Shown: in pieces, positions 17,256 through 26,006 of the stretch | How positions within the stretch are numbered: the stretch's first letter is position 1 | Layout of the letters: every line of letters starts with the position of its first letter | NCBI RefSeq assembly: GCF_009796285.1 | Contig: NZ_CP047020.1 | Location: 4,526,001 to 4,590,000, forward strand | Direction of reading: 5' to 3' | DNA length: 64,000 nucleotides | Source of the DNA: Streptomyces broussonetiae | GTDB lineage: Bacteria > Actinomycetota > Actinomycetes > Streptomycetales > Streptomycetaceae | The notes under the pieces: generated by a model | Databases searched by the model: none | The model's input: only the letters and a program-made list of their open reading frames with translations | What the model was told of the DNA's origin: nothing | Position numbers and translations under genes: made by a program

Positions 17256-18397
17256 TGGCTCCCAGCTTGGTTCTCACAGGTGCTCGGGTGGTGCTGCCCA
17301 GCGGCGTGGTGGACGACGGGCGCGTGTCCGTCGAGGGTACGAAGATCGTGGCTGCGGCCGCCGAGAGCGCCGAGACGATCGACCTCACCGGCCACTGGCT
17401 GGTGCCCGGCTTCGTCGACATCCACAACCACGGCGGCGGCGGGGCCTCCTTCTCGGGCAGCGCCGAGGACGTGCTCAAGGCCGTTCGCACCCACCGCGCG
17501 CACGGCACCACCACCCTCGTCGCCTCCACCGTGACCGACGAGATGGACCTGCTGGTCCGCCAGGCCGGACTGCTCAGCGAGCTGACCGAGCAGGGCGAGA
17601 TCGCCGGTGTCCACTTCGAGGGGCCGTTCATCTCGCCGTGCCGCAAGGGCGCGCACTCCGAGAAACTGCTGCGCCACCCGGACCCGGCCGAGGTCCGCAA
17701 ACTGATCGACGCGGCGCGCGGCAAGGCGAAGATGGTCACCCTCGCCGCCGAGCTGCCGGGTGGTGTCGACTCCGTACGGCTGCTCGCCGAGCACGGTGTG
17801 ATCGCGGCGATCGGGCACACGGACGCGACGTACGAGCAGACGGTGGAGGCGATCGACGCGGGCGCCACCGTCGCCACCCACCTCTTCAACGCGATGCCCC
17901 CGCTCGGCCACCGCTCCCCCGGCCCGATCACGGCCCTGCTGGAGGACGAGCGGGTCACCGTCGAGCTGATCAACGACGGCACGCACCTGCATCCGGCCGC
18001 GCTGGAGCTGGCGTTCCACCACGCGGGCGCGGACCGGGTCGCGTTCATCACGGACGCGATGGACGCGGCCGGCATCGGCGACGGCCGCTACATGCTCGGC
18101 CCGCTGGAGGTCGAGGTCAGCGAGGGCGTGGCCCGGCTGGTGCAGGGCGGTTCGATCGCGGGCTCCACACTGACCCAGGACCGCGCGTTCAAGCGGGCGG
18201 TGACGATCGACCGGCTGTCGGTCCAGGACGCGGTGACGGCCCTGTCCGTCAACCCGGCCCGGCTGCTCGGCCTGTCCGACCGCATCGGCTCGCTGGAACC
18301 GGGCAAGGACGCCGATCTCGTCGTACTCGACGCGCACTTCGACCTCAAGGGCGTGATGCGGCACGGCGTGTGGGTGATCACTCCCCAACTGGCCTGA
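17255..18397 (+). CDS. nagA: N-acetylglucosamine-6-phosphate deacetylase
   Basis: A 380-residue amidohydrolase removing acetate from GlcNAc-6-P to give glucosamine-6-P for glycolysis or wall synthesis. Motifs: PGFVDIHNHGGGG (metal ligands His about 57 and 59), GVHFEGPFIS (metal-binding Glu), IGHTDA, THLFNAMPPL, and the catalytic Asp in ITDAMDAAG. The ATG shares one base with the nagK stop (TGATG) and is preceded by GGAGG, so the two genes form a tight operon. Confidence 0.96.
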   Translation: MAPSLVLTGARVVLPSGVVDDGRVSVEGTKIVAAAAESAETIDLTGHWLVPGFVDIHNHGGGGASFSGSAEDVLKAVRTHRAHGTTTLVASTVTDEMDLLVRQAGLLSELTEQGEIAGVHFEGPFISPCRKGAHSEKLLRHPDPAEVRKLIDAARGKAKMVTLAAELPGGVDSVRLLAEHGVIAAIGHTDATYEQTVEAIDAGATVATHLFNAMPPLGHRSPGPITALLEDERVTVELINDGTHLHPAALELAFHHAGADRVAFITDAMDAAGIGDGRYMLGPLEVEVSEGVARLVQGGSIAGSTLTQDRAFKRAVTIDRLSVQDAVTALSVNPARLLGLSDRIGSLEPGKDADLVVLDAHFDLKGVMRHGVWVITPQLA

Positions 18398-18417
18398 TCT
18401 GCCCGTCTTTTCCGCGA

Positions 18418-18451
18418 ACGGCGGCCGACCCACGACTGGGCCGGCCGCCGT
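18418..18451. terminator. Terminator of nagK-nagA
   Basis: ACGGCGGCCG (18418-18427) pairs perfectly with CGGCCGCCGT (18442-18451), followed by CTGTTTG. It lies 20 bp after the nagA stop. Confidence 0.8.
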
Positions 18452-18519
18452 CTGTTTGGCATGATCGTGGCCCCGGAAACCGATGACAGGCGCAGGAACG
18501 TGGAGGGAGGTCGGCCCGG

Positions 18520-19437
18520 GTGATCCTCACGGTCACGCTGAACACCGCTCTCGACCTCACCTACCGGGTCCGGTCGCTGCGTCCGCACACCTCGCACCGG
18601 GTCTCGGAGGTCGTCGAGCGGCCGGGCGGCAAGGGCGTGAACGTCGCCCGGGTGCTGGCCGCGCTGGGGCACGAGGTGACGGTCACGGGGTTCACGGGCG
18701 GCGGGACCGGGCGCGCGGTGCGCGACCGCCTAGCCGGCGTCCCCGGGCTGACGGACGCGCTGCTCCCGGTCGCCGGCGCGACCCGGCGCACGGTCGCCGT
18801 CGTGGACGAACGGTCCGGTGACACGACCCAGTTGAACGAGCCGGGCCCGCAGATCGACCCGGCCGAGTGGGGCACCTTCCTGGACCGGTACGAGGAGCTG
18901 CTGCCCGGTGTCTCGGTGGTGGCCCTGTGCGGCAGCCTGCCGCCGGGCGTGCCGGTGGGCGCATACGCGAACCTCGTGCGGGCCGCGCGGGCCCACGGCG
19001 TCTTCGTGTTGCTGGACACCAGTGGCGAACCCCTGCGCCGGGGAGTCGCCGCGCGCCCCGACCTCATCAAACCGAACATCGACGAACTGGCCGAACTGAC
19101 CGGTTCCCACGAGCCGTTGCGCGCCACCCAGGACGCCCGGCGGCGCGGTGCCCACGCGGTCGTCGCCTCCCTGGGCGCCGAAGGACTCCTGGCCGTCGCC
19201 CCCGAGGGCCGCTGGCAGGCCGTCCCGCCCGCCCCCGCCCACGGGAACCCGACGGGCGCGGGCGACTCGGCGGTCGCGGGCCTGCTGTCGGGACTCGTGG
19301 AAAAACTCCCCTGGCCGGACCGCCTGGCCCGCGCGGTCGCACTGTCGACGGCGACCGTACGGGCCGCGACGGCGGGCGAGTTCGACCGGGCGGCGTACGA
19401 GGAACTCCTGACGCGCGTGTCGGTGACGGCGGCGTGA
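18520..19437 (+). CDS. PfkB-family sugar kinase (1-phosphofructokinase/tagatose-6-P kinase type)
   Basis: A 305-residue ribokinase-fold kinase. N-terminal ILTVTLNTALDLTY is typical of the 1-phosphofructokinase branch, with PGGKGVNVARVLAALG (first PfkB signature, about 31-46) and GNPTGAGDSAVAGL (second signature with the catalytic Asp, about 243-256). It acts on a phosphorylated hexose in the cytosol; the exact substrate is uncertain. GTG 18520 follows a strong GGAGGGAGG. It stands after nagA on the same strand but is separated by a terminator and has its own start region. Confidence 0.88.
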   Translation: MILTVTLNTALDLTYRVRSLRPHTSHRVSEVVERPGGKGVNVARVLAALGHEVTVTGFTGGGTGRAVRDRLAGVPGLTDALLPVAGATRRTVAVVDERSGDTTQLNEPGPQIDPAEWGTFLDRYEELLPGVSVVALCGSLPPGVPVGAYANLVRAARAHGVFVLLDTSGEPLRRGVAARPDLIKPNIDELAELTGSHEPLRATQDARRRGAHAVVASLGAEGLLAVAPEGRWQAVPPAPAHGNPTGAGDSAVAGLLSGLVEKLPWPDRLARAVALSTATVRAATAGEFDRAAYEELLTRVSVTAA

Positions 19438-19481
19438 AAGTCGGTTCGGCCGAGAACCACCCTTCCCCCCTGGACGCACGA

Positions 19482-19512
19482 CGGTGCTCCGCCCGTGACG
19501 GGCGGAGCACCG
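19482..19512. terminator. Bidirectional terminator between converging genes
   Basis: A 14-bp perfect stem (CGGTGCTCCGCCCG / CGGGCGGAGCACCG) with a 3-nt loop lies between the converging PfkB kinase and CBM protein genes. Confidence 0.88.
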
Positions 19513-19541
19513 CGTTCTGACGCCCTGGGCGGCCGGCCGGC

Positions 19542-20501
19542 CTAGCCGTTCCGTGTGTGCTTGCCCTGCTGGAGCCACAACTGGTCGATCAGTGCGTCGC
19601 ACTTGTCGCCGGGCTGGCAGGAGATGGAGATCGTGTTGGAGCCCCTGCTGAGGGTGGGCCACACGTAGGTCGTGGTCCAGCCACCCACGTAGTCGCCGGC
19701 CTTGGCATTCGCGTAGTTCTTCAGCGGCAGCCCGGTGGCGAACGGCTTGCCGTTGATGCTGACCGTCATCTGCTGGTCCGCACCGGGCACGCTGAAGTGC
19801 GCGAACAGGGTGTAAAGGCCGTCCGAAGGAACGTTGTTGACGGTCCAGGTGATCGAGGAGCCGGCCTGGTTCAGCCCGCCCACGTAGGAACCGTCGGAGG
19901 TCTGGGCACCCTTGACGTCCGTGGCCTTCGCCGCACCGCCGGCCAGCTGGAGGGCGCTCGCGTCGGTCTTCAGCGCGCCGCTCCCCGCCGAACTGCTCCC
20001 CGACGGGCTCGGCCCGCTGCTCTGGGACTGGCTCGGGGTCGTACCCGCCTGGTTGTCGGACTTCTTGTCGCCCGAGTTGCCGTTCATCATCGCCACGCTG
20101 ATGCCGATGACGACCGCCGCGACCACCGCGATCGCGCCGATCAGCAGACCCTTGGTGTTGGGGCCGCGCCGGCCGGGGGCGGGCTGAGCCGGCCGGCCGG
20201 TGGTCTGGGCACCCCCGGGGAGGGTCTCGGGGGCCTGGTAGTGCGCGTTCGGCTGCCCGTAGGCGCCCTGCTGGGGCACGCTCTGGCCGTACGGGGCCTG
20301 CTGCCCGTACGGGGTCTGCTGGCCGTACGGCGCCTGCTGGCCGTACTGGCGCTCGCCGACCGCACGCACCCTGCTGACCGCGTTCGGGTAGCCGTAACCG
20401 CCGGACGGCGGCTGGGCTCCTCTGGCCTGGCCATCGGCGTACAGATAGCCGAACGGGTCGTCGTCCTCGGGCGTGCTCGCGCCGTTGTCGCCGGGCGTCA
20501 T
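19542..20501 (-). CDS. Single-pass membrane protein with extracellular carbohydrate-binding module
   Basis: A 319-residue protein in three parts. Residues 1-115 are a cytosolic Gln/Pro/Tyr-rich tail with YGQQ-x-P repeats. A transmembrane helix follows at about 119-140 (LLIGAIAVVAAVVIGISVAMM). After a Ser-rich linker comes a C-terminal beta-sandwich resembling CBM35/CBM6 modules (SYVGGLNQAGSSITWTV ... YTLFAHFSVPG ... DALIDQLWLQ). It is probably a wall- or glycan-binding surface protein. The ATG at 20501 follows GAGGAG. It is upstream of, and converges with, the sugar kinase; cdgB is further upstream on the same strand. Confidence 0.8.
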   Translation of the reverse strand: MTPGDNGASTPEDDDPFGYLYADGQARGAQPPSGGYGYPNAVSRVRAVGERQYGQQAPYGQQTPYGQQAPYGQSVPQQGAYGQPNAHYQAPETLPGGAQTTGRPAQPAPGRRGPNTKGLLIGAIAVVAAVVIGISVAMMNGNSGDKKSDNQAGTTPSQSQSSGPSPSGSSSAGSGALKTDASALQLAGGAAKATDVKGAQTSDGSYVGGLNQAGSSITWTVNNVPSDGLYTLFAHFSVPGADQQMTVSINGKPFATGLPLKNYANAKAGDYVGGWTTTYVWPTLSRGSNTISISCQPGDKCDALIDQLWLQQGKHTRNG

Positions 20502-20619
20502 CCCTGGTACTCCTCAGCAGGTGCGGGCGGATGCGATAGGGGGTATGGACTAGCGAGCCTACCTGCTCTGGCTGAGCCAAACAGGTGACCCAGACCGCAT
20601 CAACTCGCTGACCTGCGGT

Positions 20620-22275
20620 TCATCCGGCGCGTCGATGTTGTTTGGGACGAGATCGTTTCTCTACGTACATGCGCTCGTCGGCAGACTTCAACACCTCGTC
20701 CGCAGTCATGCCGCAGTGCGCCCACCCGATGCCGAAACTGGCGCCCACCCGAACGGCCCGGCCCTCGGCCCGGATCGGCTGGATGATCTCGTTGCGCAGC
20801 CGTACGGCGAGGTCCTGGGCGTCGGCCCGGCCGAGGCCGTCGGCGAGGATCACGAACTCGTCGCCGCCGAGCCGGGCGACCGTGTCGCCGTCCCGGACCC
20901 CGCGCGACAGCCGGCGGGCGACCTCGATCAGCACCGCGTCGCCCGCGTTGTGGCCGAACCGGTCGTTGATCGACTTGAAGCCGTCGAGGTCGCAGAAGAG
21001 GACCGCGAGGCCCTTGGCGCCGTCGTCGCGCTCGTCCTCGGGGGCGGCGGTGTGCACATGATGGTCGAAGGCGTCGAACCCCTCCGTGCCCGGGCGGAAG
21101 TCGAAGCCGTGGCCGGCCGGGCCGTCGAAGACGGGGTGGCCGTAGGCCGCGTCCAGGGACTCCAGCGCGCCGGGGAGCGCGGGGCGCTGGCACAGCCGGG
21201 CCGACAGACGCGAGCGCAGCTCGGCGGAGTTCGGCAGGCCGGTCAGGGAGTCGTGCGAGGCGCGGTGGGCGAGCTGCAGCTCGCGCCGCTTGCGCTCCTC
21301 TATGTCCTCGACGTGGGTGAGCAGGAAACGCGGGCCGTCGGCCGCGTCCGCGACGACCGAGTTGCGCAGCGACACCCAGACGTACGTGCCGTCGCGGCGG
21401 CCGAGGCGCAGCTCGGCCCGGCCGCCCTCGGCGGAGGTCCGCAGGAGGGTGCCGATGTCCTCGGGGTGGACGAGGTCGGAGAAGGAGTAGCGGCGCATCG
21501 CGGAGGCGGGGCGGCCCAGCAGGCGGCACAGGGCGTCGTTGGTGCGCAGTATGCGGCCGTGCTGGTCGCCGCCCATCTCGGCGATGGCCATGCCGGAGGG
21601 GGCGTACTCGAAGGCCTGCCGGAAGGATTCCTCGCTCGCGCGCAGGGCCTGCTGATCGCGTTCCAGGCGGACAAGTGCCCTTTGCATATTCGCGCGTAGA
21701 CGCGCGTTGCTGATGGCGATGGCGGCCTGGAAGGCGTACATCTGCAGGGCCTCGCGGCCCCAGGCGCCCGGGTGCCGGCCGTTGCGCGGCCGGTCCACGG
21801 ATATGACGCCGAGCAGTTCGCCGGAGGAGCCGCCCTGCACGCCGGGTGTGTACATCGGCGCGAAGAGCCGGTCGGAGGGGTGCCACTCGTCCTCGAAGCG
21901 GGGCGCGGGCCCGTCCGTGTACCACTGGGGGACGTCGTCGTCGTCGAGGACCCAGCCCTCGGTGTGCGGGATGAAGACCAGGTCGCCCCAGCGCTCGCCC
22001 ATGTGCAGCCGCCGGTCCCAGGAGTCGCGTGAGCCGACTCGGCCGGTGATCAGGGCCTCGGCGGCGGAGTTTCCGGAGAGCGCGGCGACGACGAGGTCGC
22101 CGTCCGGGCGGACGAGGTTCACGCACGCCATCTCGTACCCGAGAGCCTGTACGACGCCGTCGGCGACGGTCTGCAGTGTGTCCGCGAGGCTGCGTGCCGT
22201 GTTCATGTCGGCCATGACCTGGTGCAGCTGCCGCAGGGACGCAAGGCGGACATACGGCTCCGACTCGGTCTCCAT
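20620..22275 (-). CDS. cdgB: GAF-PAS-GGDEF diguanylate cyclase
   Basis: A 551-residue cytosolic signalling protein making cyclic di-GMP. Domain order: GAF (about 15-190), a linking helix (QQALRASEESFRQAF), PAS-PAC (about 215-335) and GGDEF (about 355-545). The active site is intact (ARLGGDEFVILADG) and is preceded by RDGD, a product-binding RxxD I-site, so it should be active and feedback-inhibited. Architecture and synteny match S. coelicolor CdgB (SCO4281), a known BldD target influencing development. A BldD-like palindrome lies 150 bp upstream. The symbol is assigned on architecture and gene order. Confidence 0.9.
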   Translation of the reverse strand: METESEPYVRLASLRQLHQVMADMNTARSLADTLQTVADGVVQALGYEMACVNLVRPDGDLVVAALSGNSAAEALITGRVGSRDSWDRRLHMGERWGDLVFIPHTEGWVLDDDDVPQWYTDGPAPRFEDEWHPSDRLFAPMYTPGVQGGSSGELLGVISVDRPRNGRHPGAWGREALQMYAFQAAIAISNARLRANMQRALVRLERDQQALRASEESFRQAFEYAPSGMAIAEMGGDQHGRILRTNDALCRLLGRPASAMRRYSFSDLVHPEDIGTLLRTSAEGGRAELRLGRRDGTYVWVSLRNSVVADAADGPRFLLTHVEDIEERKRRELQLAHRASHDSLTGLPNSAELRSRLSARLCQRPALPGALESLDAAYGHPVFDGPAGHGFDFRPGTEGFDAFDHHVHTAAPEDERDDGAKGLAVLFCDLDGFKSINDRFGHNAGDAVLIEVARRLSRGVRDGDTVARLGGDEFVILADGLGRADAQDLAVRLRNEIIQPIRAEGRAVRVGASFGIGWAHCGMTADEVLKSADERMYVEKRSRPKQHRRAG

Positions 22276-22628
22276 GCTCGCCCTCCCCCCGAGACCTCGC
22301 AGCGAATCAAGGGTTGTCGTCGGCGTCTGTTTGCTCTGCCTCTTACGGTGCTCTTTCAGCCCCCTGCCACTGAATCACAGCGCGCTGCCCACTCGGTACA
22401 CAGGGTCAACAATTCCCACCCCTTGTGACTCAAGTCACAGGAGAACGTGAACAATTGAGTGGAGTTTCTGCGTTTGCCACGTGTGAATACTGAACGCAAG
22501 TTTTGCGAACGTGCGCACATGATGCCCGCAGTTGTCGTACCGGTCACCCCCTGGTCCCCTGGTCCTAGGACCAGGCTCGGCCGCCGGCCCGATGCGGCCC
22601 GCGCAGGGCGGAGACTAGCGTTTCCGGC
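22276..22628. other. Divergent control region between cdgB and the flavin reductase gene
   Basis: About 350 bp with no reading frame of its own, less GC-rich than the flanking genes. Its main visible feature is the palindrome at 22424-22439. Promoters of both divergent genes must lie here. Confidence 0.55.
22424..22439. promoter_or_regulatory. 16-bp palindrome, BldD-like box upstream of cdgB
   Basis: TGTGACT-CA-AGTCACA has perfect 7-bp arms. It fits the early BldD pattern AGTGA-N-TCACC loosely, and one half fits TnACnC. BldD is known to repress cdgB in S. coelicolor, so this is a plausible operator; another dimeric regulator cannot be excluded. Confidence 0.55.
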
Positions 22629-23201
22629 GTGCTGAAGACCGCCTCCCCCACCGCCCTCGCCGCTTCCGGGCATGCTGAGGGCGTGAGCAACGACGAGTTC
22701 CGGGCCGCAATGTCCCGGCTGGCCGCGGGCGTGGTCCTGGTGACCGCGCAGGAACCGCCGCTCGACCCGAACGACCCGGACGCGCCGGGTGTGGAGGACG
22801 TCGGCATGACCGCCACCGCCTTCATGTCGGTCTCGCTCGACCCGCCGCTGGTCCTCGTCAGCCTGCGCGAGGGCTCCCGCATGGACGACCTGCTGGACGA
22901 ACAGCCGCTGTGGGCCGTGTCGGTGCTCACCGAGAACCAGCGGCACATCGCCGGCCGCTTCGCGATGAAGGGCCGCATCAGCGACCGGCTGCTCTTCGCG
23001 GACATCCCCTGCGCCCGCGGCGAGGCCACCGGCGCACCCCTGGTGGGCGGCGCGCTGGCCACACTGGAGTGCCGTACCGAACAGCGGGTGCGCGCCGGGG
23101 ACCACACGCTGGTCGTCGGCCGGGTCCTCACCGCGCAGGTGCCGAGCGCCGAGGGCGGGCCGCTGCTGTACTTCCGGGGTCGGTACCGGCAGTTGGGCTG
23201 A
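22629..23201 (+). CDS. Flavin reductase-like FMN-binding protein
   Basis: A 190-residue protein of the flavin reductase domain family (small partners supplying reduced FMN/FAD to monooxygenases). Typical features: FRAAMSRLAAGVVLVTAQ at the domain start, GMTATAFMSVSLDPPLVLVSL, FAMKG, and a C-terminal HTLVVGRVLTAQV followed by PLLYFRGRYRQLG. The true start could be the GTG at 22683 (VSNDEFRAAM), since neither site has a strong ribosome binding site. No monooxygenase gene is adjacent. Confidence 0.85.
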   Translation: MLKTASPTALAASGHAEGVSNDEFRAAMSRLAAGVVLVTAQEPPLDPNDPDAPGVEDVGMTATAFMSVSLDPPLVLVSLREGSRMDDLLDEQPLWAVSVLTENQRHIAGRFAMKGRISDRLLFADIPCARGEATGAPLVGGALATLECRTEQRVRAGDHTLVVGRVLTAQVPSAEGGPLLYFRGRYRQLG

Positions 23202-23261
23202 ACGACGCCGGCCGCCCGATATTCCGTGGTCAGCGCCCGGTGGCGTGCCCAGGGTGCGCGT

Positions 23262-23720
23262 ATGAGCCCTCGCCTGGAAGAGATCACACCGCGGAATCTC
23301 GACGCGGCGATCGGCATCCGTGTCCGCCCCGAGCAGGAGTACGCCGTCGCCCCCGTGGCGCAGTCCCTCGCCGAGGCCTACGCCCACCCCGCCGGCGTCG
23401 CCTGGCCGCGCCTGATCGTCGACGACGGGCGACCGGTCGGCTTCCTGACGGCCTTCTTCGACATCGACTGGCACCGCGACGGCAGCCTGTACCGCTCCGT
23501 CCTGTGGCGGCTCAATGTCTCGGCGGACGCACAGGGCCGCGGGTACGGCCGGTTCGCCGTGGAGTCGGTGGCCGCGGAACTCCGCCGCCGCGGCGCCGGC
23601 GAGATGTACGTCAGCCGGCACCCCGGCCCCGACGGCCCCGAGGCCTTCCATCTGGGCCTGGGCTTTTGCCCCACCGAAGAGATGGACGCAGGGGAGCGGG
23701 TCGGGGTGCTGGAGCTGTGA
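23262..23720 (+). CDS. GNAT family N-acetyltransferase
   Basis: A 152-residue acetyl-CoA-dependent acetyltransferase. Features: N-terminal LEEITPRNLDAAIGI, the beta strand WRLNVSADAQGRGYGRFAV with the acetyl-CoA pyrophosphate loop (QGRGYG), and the C-terminal GFCPTEEMD region. The organisation resembles spermine/spermidine acetyltransferase-like members, but the substrate is unknown. The ATG at 23262 gives the standard family N-terminus. Confidence 0.85.
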   Translation: MSPRLEEITPRNLDAAIGIRVRPEQEYAVAPVAQSLAEAYAHPAGVAWPRLIVDDGRPVGFLTAFFDIDWHRDGSLYRSVLWRLNVSADAQGRGYGRFAVESVAAELRRRGAGEMYVSRHPGPDGPEAFHLGLGFCPTEEMDAGERVGVLEL

Positions 23721-23744
23721 GGGTCGCCCCTCCGCGCGCTTGGG

Positions 23745-24614
23745 CTACACCGGCTCGACCGTCAGCCCGGCCAGCCGTGCCGGGTCCGTCACGACATCGA
23801 TCGTGGCGATGCGGTCGGCGACGAAGGTGAAGGTCAGGACGCGCTCGAGGCTGCCGTCGGCATACAGGACGAGGCCGGTGGCGCCGTCGACCAGTGCCGG
23901 GATCGCTACGGCGGCCAGGTGGGCGAAGCTCCTCGCGCCGGAGGCGACCATGACCGCGCCGGCGGTCGTACCGGCATCGGAACGGGCCAGCACATCCGGA
24001 TCGAGGACGGCCAGCAGCCCGTCGAAGTCGCCGCCCCGCGCCGCCGCCAGGAACGCGTCGACCACCTCCCGCTGCCGCACCAGGTCGGCCTCCGGCGCGT
24101 CCGCGCCCCGCACCCGGCGCCGGCCCCGGCTGGCCAGTTGCCGCGCGGCGGCCGCAGTGCGCCCGAGGACGGCGCCGACCTCCTCGAACGGCACCCCGAA
24201 CAGGTCGTGCAGCACGAACGCCAGCCGCTCGGCCGGGGTGAGGGTGTCGAGGACGACGAGCAGGGCCGCGCCGACCGAGTCGGCGAGCAGGGCGTCCTGC
24301 GCCGGGTCCGGCTCGACGGCGGGCGCCGGACGCCAGACGTCCAGGGGCTCCTCGCCCCGGGTGCGGCGGGAGCGGAGCATGTCGAGGCAGACCCGGCCGA
24401 CGACGGTCGTCAGCCAGCCCCCGAGATTGGCCACCTCGCTCGTGTCGGACCGGCTCAGCCGCAACCACGCCTCCTGCACGGCGTCCTCGGCCTCCGCGGC
24501 CGAGCCCAGCATCCGGTGGGCGACGGCCCGCAGATGCCCCCGGTACGCCTCGAACCGCTCGGCGAGGGCGGCGTCGTCGTCGGGCCGGCGCTGCGGCTGG
24601 TGGTGCTCGCTCAT
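23745..24614 (-). CDS. ECF sigma factor with C-terminal SnoaL-like domain (ECF41/SigJ type)
   Basis: A 289-residue sigma factor. Region sigma2 (about 18-85: FEAYRGHLRAVAHRMLGS, AEDAVQEAWLRL), sigma4 (about 115-175: LTPAERLAFVLHDLFGVPF) and a C-terminal NTF2/SnoaL-like domain (about 185-289) ending VTDPARLAGL, which corresponds to the conserved NPDKL-like motif. In ECF41 proteins this extension replaces an anti-sigma factor as the activity switch. ECF41 genes usually sit beside a carboxymuconolactone decarboxylase/oxidoreductase/epimerase gene, but none is seen here. The ATG at 24614 follows GGAG. Confidence 0.88.
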   Translation of the reverse strand: MSEHHQPQRRPDDDAALAERFEAYRGHLRAVAHRMLGSAAEAEDAVQEAWLRLSRSDTSEVANLGGWLTTVVGRVCLDMLRSRRTRGEEPLDVWRPAPAVEPDPAQDALLADSVGAALLVVLDTLTPAERLAFVLHDLFGVPFEEVGAVLGRTAAAARQLASRGRRRVRGADAPEADLVRQREVVDAFLAAARGGDFDGLLAVLDPDVLARSDAGTTAGAVMVASGARSFAHLAAVAIPALVDGATGLVLYADGSLERVLTFTFVADRIATIDVVTDPARLAGLTVEPV

Positions 24615-24714
24615 GGGTCGCTCCGGTCTCTGCGTCGTCGTCGGGTCTCTGCTCACCTGACGAACGGCGGGCCGCAAGTGTGACGTGCGGCCGGCCCGGG
24701 ACCGGCCCGCCGCC

Positions 24715-25143
24715 TCACTGCCAGTCGCGGCCCGTGCGGCCCCGCTTGGTCTGCGAGCGCTGCTTCTTCTCGCGCAGCCGGCGTTCGTTGATGCCGCGCG
24801 GGATGCGGGTCGGCCTGCGGGGCCTGGGCGGCGGCGCGGTGGCCTCCGCGAGGAGCGAGGCGAGGCGTACGGCGGCGGCCTCGCGGTTGCGCCACTGGGA
24901 ACGGTGCTCGGAGGCGCGGACGGTGACGACTCCGTCGACGAGCCGGCCGGCCAGCCGCTGCAACGCCCGCTCCTTCCACACCGCAGGCAGCGCCTCGGTG
25001 CGCGCGAGGTCGAAGCGCAGCTCCGCCTGCGAGTCGCTGGTGTTGACGTGCTGTCCGCCGGGCCCCGACGATCTGGAGAAACGCCACATCAGCTCGGCCT
25101 CGGGCAGGGAGACGGAGCCACGGATGACGTAGGGACCGGACAT
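24715..25143 (-). CDS. arfB: Stalled-ribosome rescue hydrolase ArfB (YaeJ)
   Basis: A 142-residue codon-independent peptidyl-tRNA hydrolase releasing peptides from ribosomes stalled without a stop codon. The catalytic GGQ lies in SSGPGGQHVNTSDS (about 28-41), and a basic C-terminal tail (KKQRSQTKRGRTGR) would enter the empty mRNA channel. Length fits the family, much shorter than RF1/RF2, with no codon-recognition domain. Start ATG 25143 or the in-frame ATG at 25152. Confidence 0.92.
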   Translation of the reverse strand: MSGPYVIRGSVSLPEAELMWRFSRSSGPGGQHVNTSDSQAELRFDLARTEALPAVWKERALQRLAGRLVDGVVTVRASEHRSQWRNREAAAVRLASLLAEATAPPPRPRRPTRIPRGINERRLREKKQRSQTKRGRTGRDWQ

Positions 25144-25321
25144 GCTCACCATGGTCGCCCGACAGGCAGGTCCACGTCACGCGAAATATCCCCCGTGGAG
25201 GAATCGGGTGCGGCGGGTAAAGAAAGTAAAGCGACCTGGAACCTTCGCCACCCTCCTTGGCGTTCATAGGGGTAGCTGTAGCTTTTCCGCCGTACCGAAC
25301 CAAGGGAAAGGACTCCCGAGA

Positions 25322-25897
25322 ATGGCTGTAAGCCTGTCCAAGGGTGGCAACGTCTCGCTCACCAAGGAGGCTCCGGGCCTGACCGCCGTCACCGTGGGCC
25401 TCGGCTGGGACGTCCGCACCACCACCGGCACGGACTTCGACCTGGACGCCTCCGCCATCGCGGTCAACGCACAGGGCAAGGTCTACTCGGACGCCCACTT
25501 CGTCTTCTTCAACAACAAGCAGACCCCGGACAACTCGATCGTCCACACGGGTGACAACGTCACCGGCCAGGGCGAGGGCGACGACGAGGCGATCAACGTC
25601 AACCTGGCCGCGCTCCCTGCCGACATCGACAAGGTCGTCTTCCCCGTCTCCATCTACGACGCCGAGAACCGCGGCCAGAACTTCGGCCAGGTCCGCAACG
25701 CGTACATCCGCATCGTGAACCAGGCCGGCGGCACCGAGATCGCCCGCTACGACCTGTCGGAGGACGCCGCCACCGAGACGGCCATGGTCTTCGGCGAGCT
25801 GTACCGCAACGGCACGGAGTGGAAGTTCCGCGCGGTGGGCCAGGGTTACGCCTCGGGCCTGGTCGGCATCGCCCAGGACTTCGGCGTGAACGTCTGA
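25322..25897 (+). CDS. terD: TerD family stress-response protein
   Basis: A 191-residue TerD-domain protein associated with tellurite and general stress responses. It starts MAVSLSKGGNVSLTKEAPGL and has the WDVR, FDLDASA and calcium-binding GDNVTGQGEGDDEAINV (about 79-95) segments, then IYDAENRGQNFGQVRNAYIR. Cytosolic, full length. A good ribosome binding site (AAGGGAAAGGA) precedes the ATG. Streptomyces has many TerD paralogues; the precise role of this one is not known. The lower-GC stretch at 25190-25320 probably holds its promoter. Confidence 0.93.
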   Translation: MAVSLSKGGNVSLTKEAPGLTAVTVGLGWDVRTTTGTDFDLDASAIAVNAQGKVYSDAHFVFFNNKQTPDNSIVHTGDNVTGQGEGDDEAINVNLAALPADIDKVVFPVSIYDAENRGQNFGQVRNAYIRIVNQAGGTEIARYDLSEDAATETAMVFGELYRNGTEWKFRAVGQGYASGLVGIAQDFGVNV

Positions 25898-25918
25898 CCG
25901 ACGCCGTACCGAGCAACG

Positions 25919-25950
25919 GCCCCGGGCGATGGCCGGCCACGGCCCGGGGC
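25919..25950. terminator. Terminator between terD and the converging peptidase gene
   Basis: GCCCCGGGC (25919-25927) pairs perfectly with GCCCGGGGC (25942-25950), 22 bp after the terD stop. Confidence 0.7.
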
Positions 25951-26006
25951 GTACGGCCGTATGCCGGGTCCGGGTGGGTGCCGGTCCGGCGCCGGCGACA
26001 CCGGGG

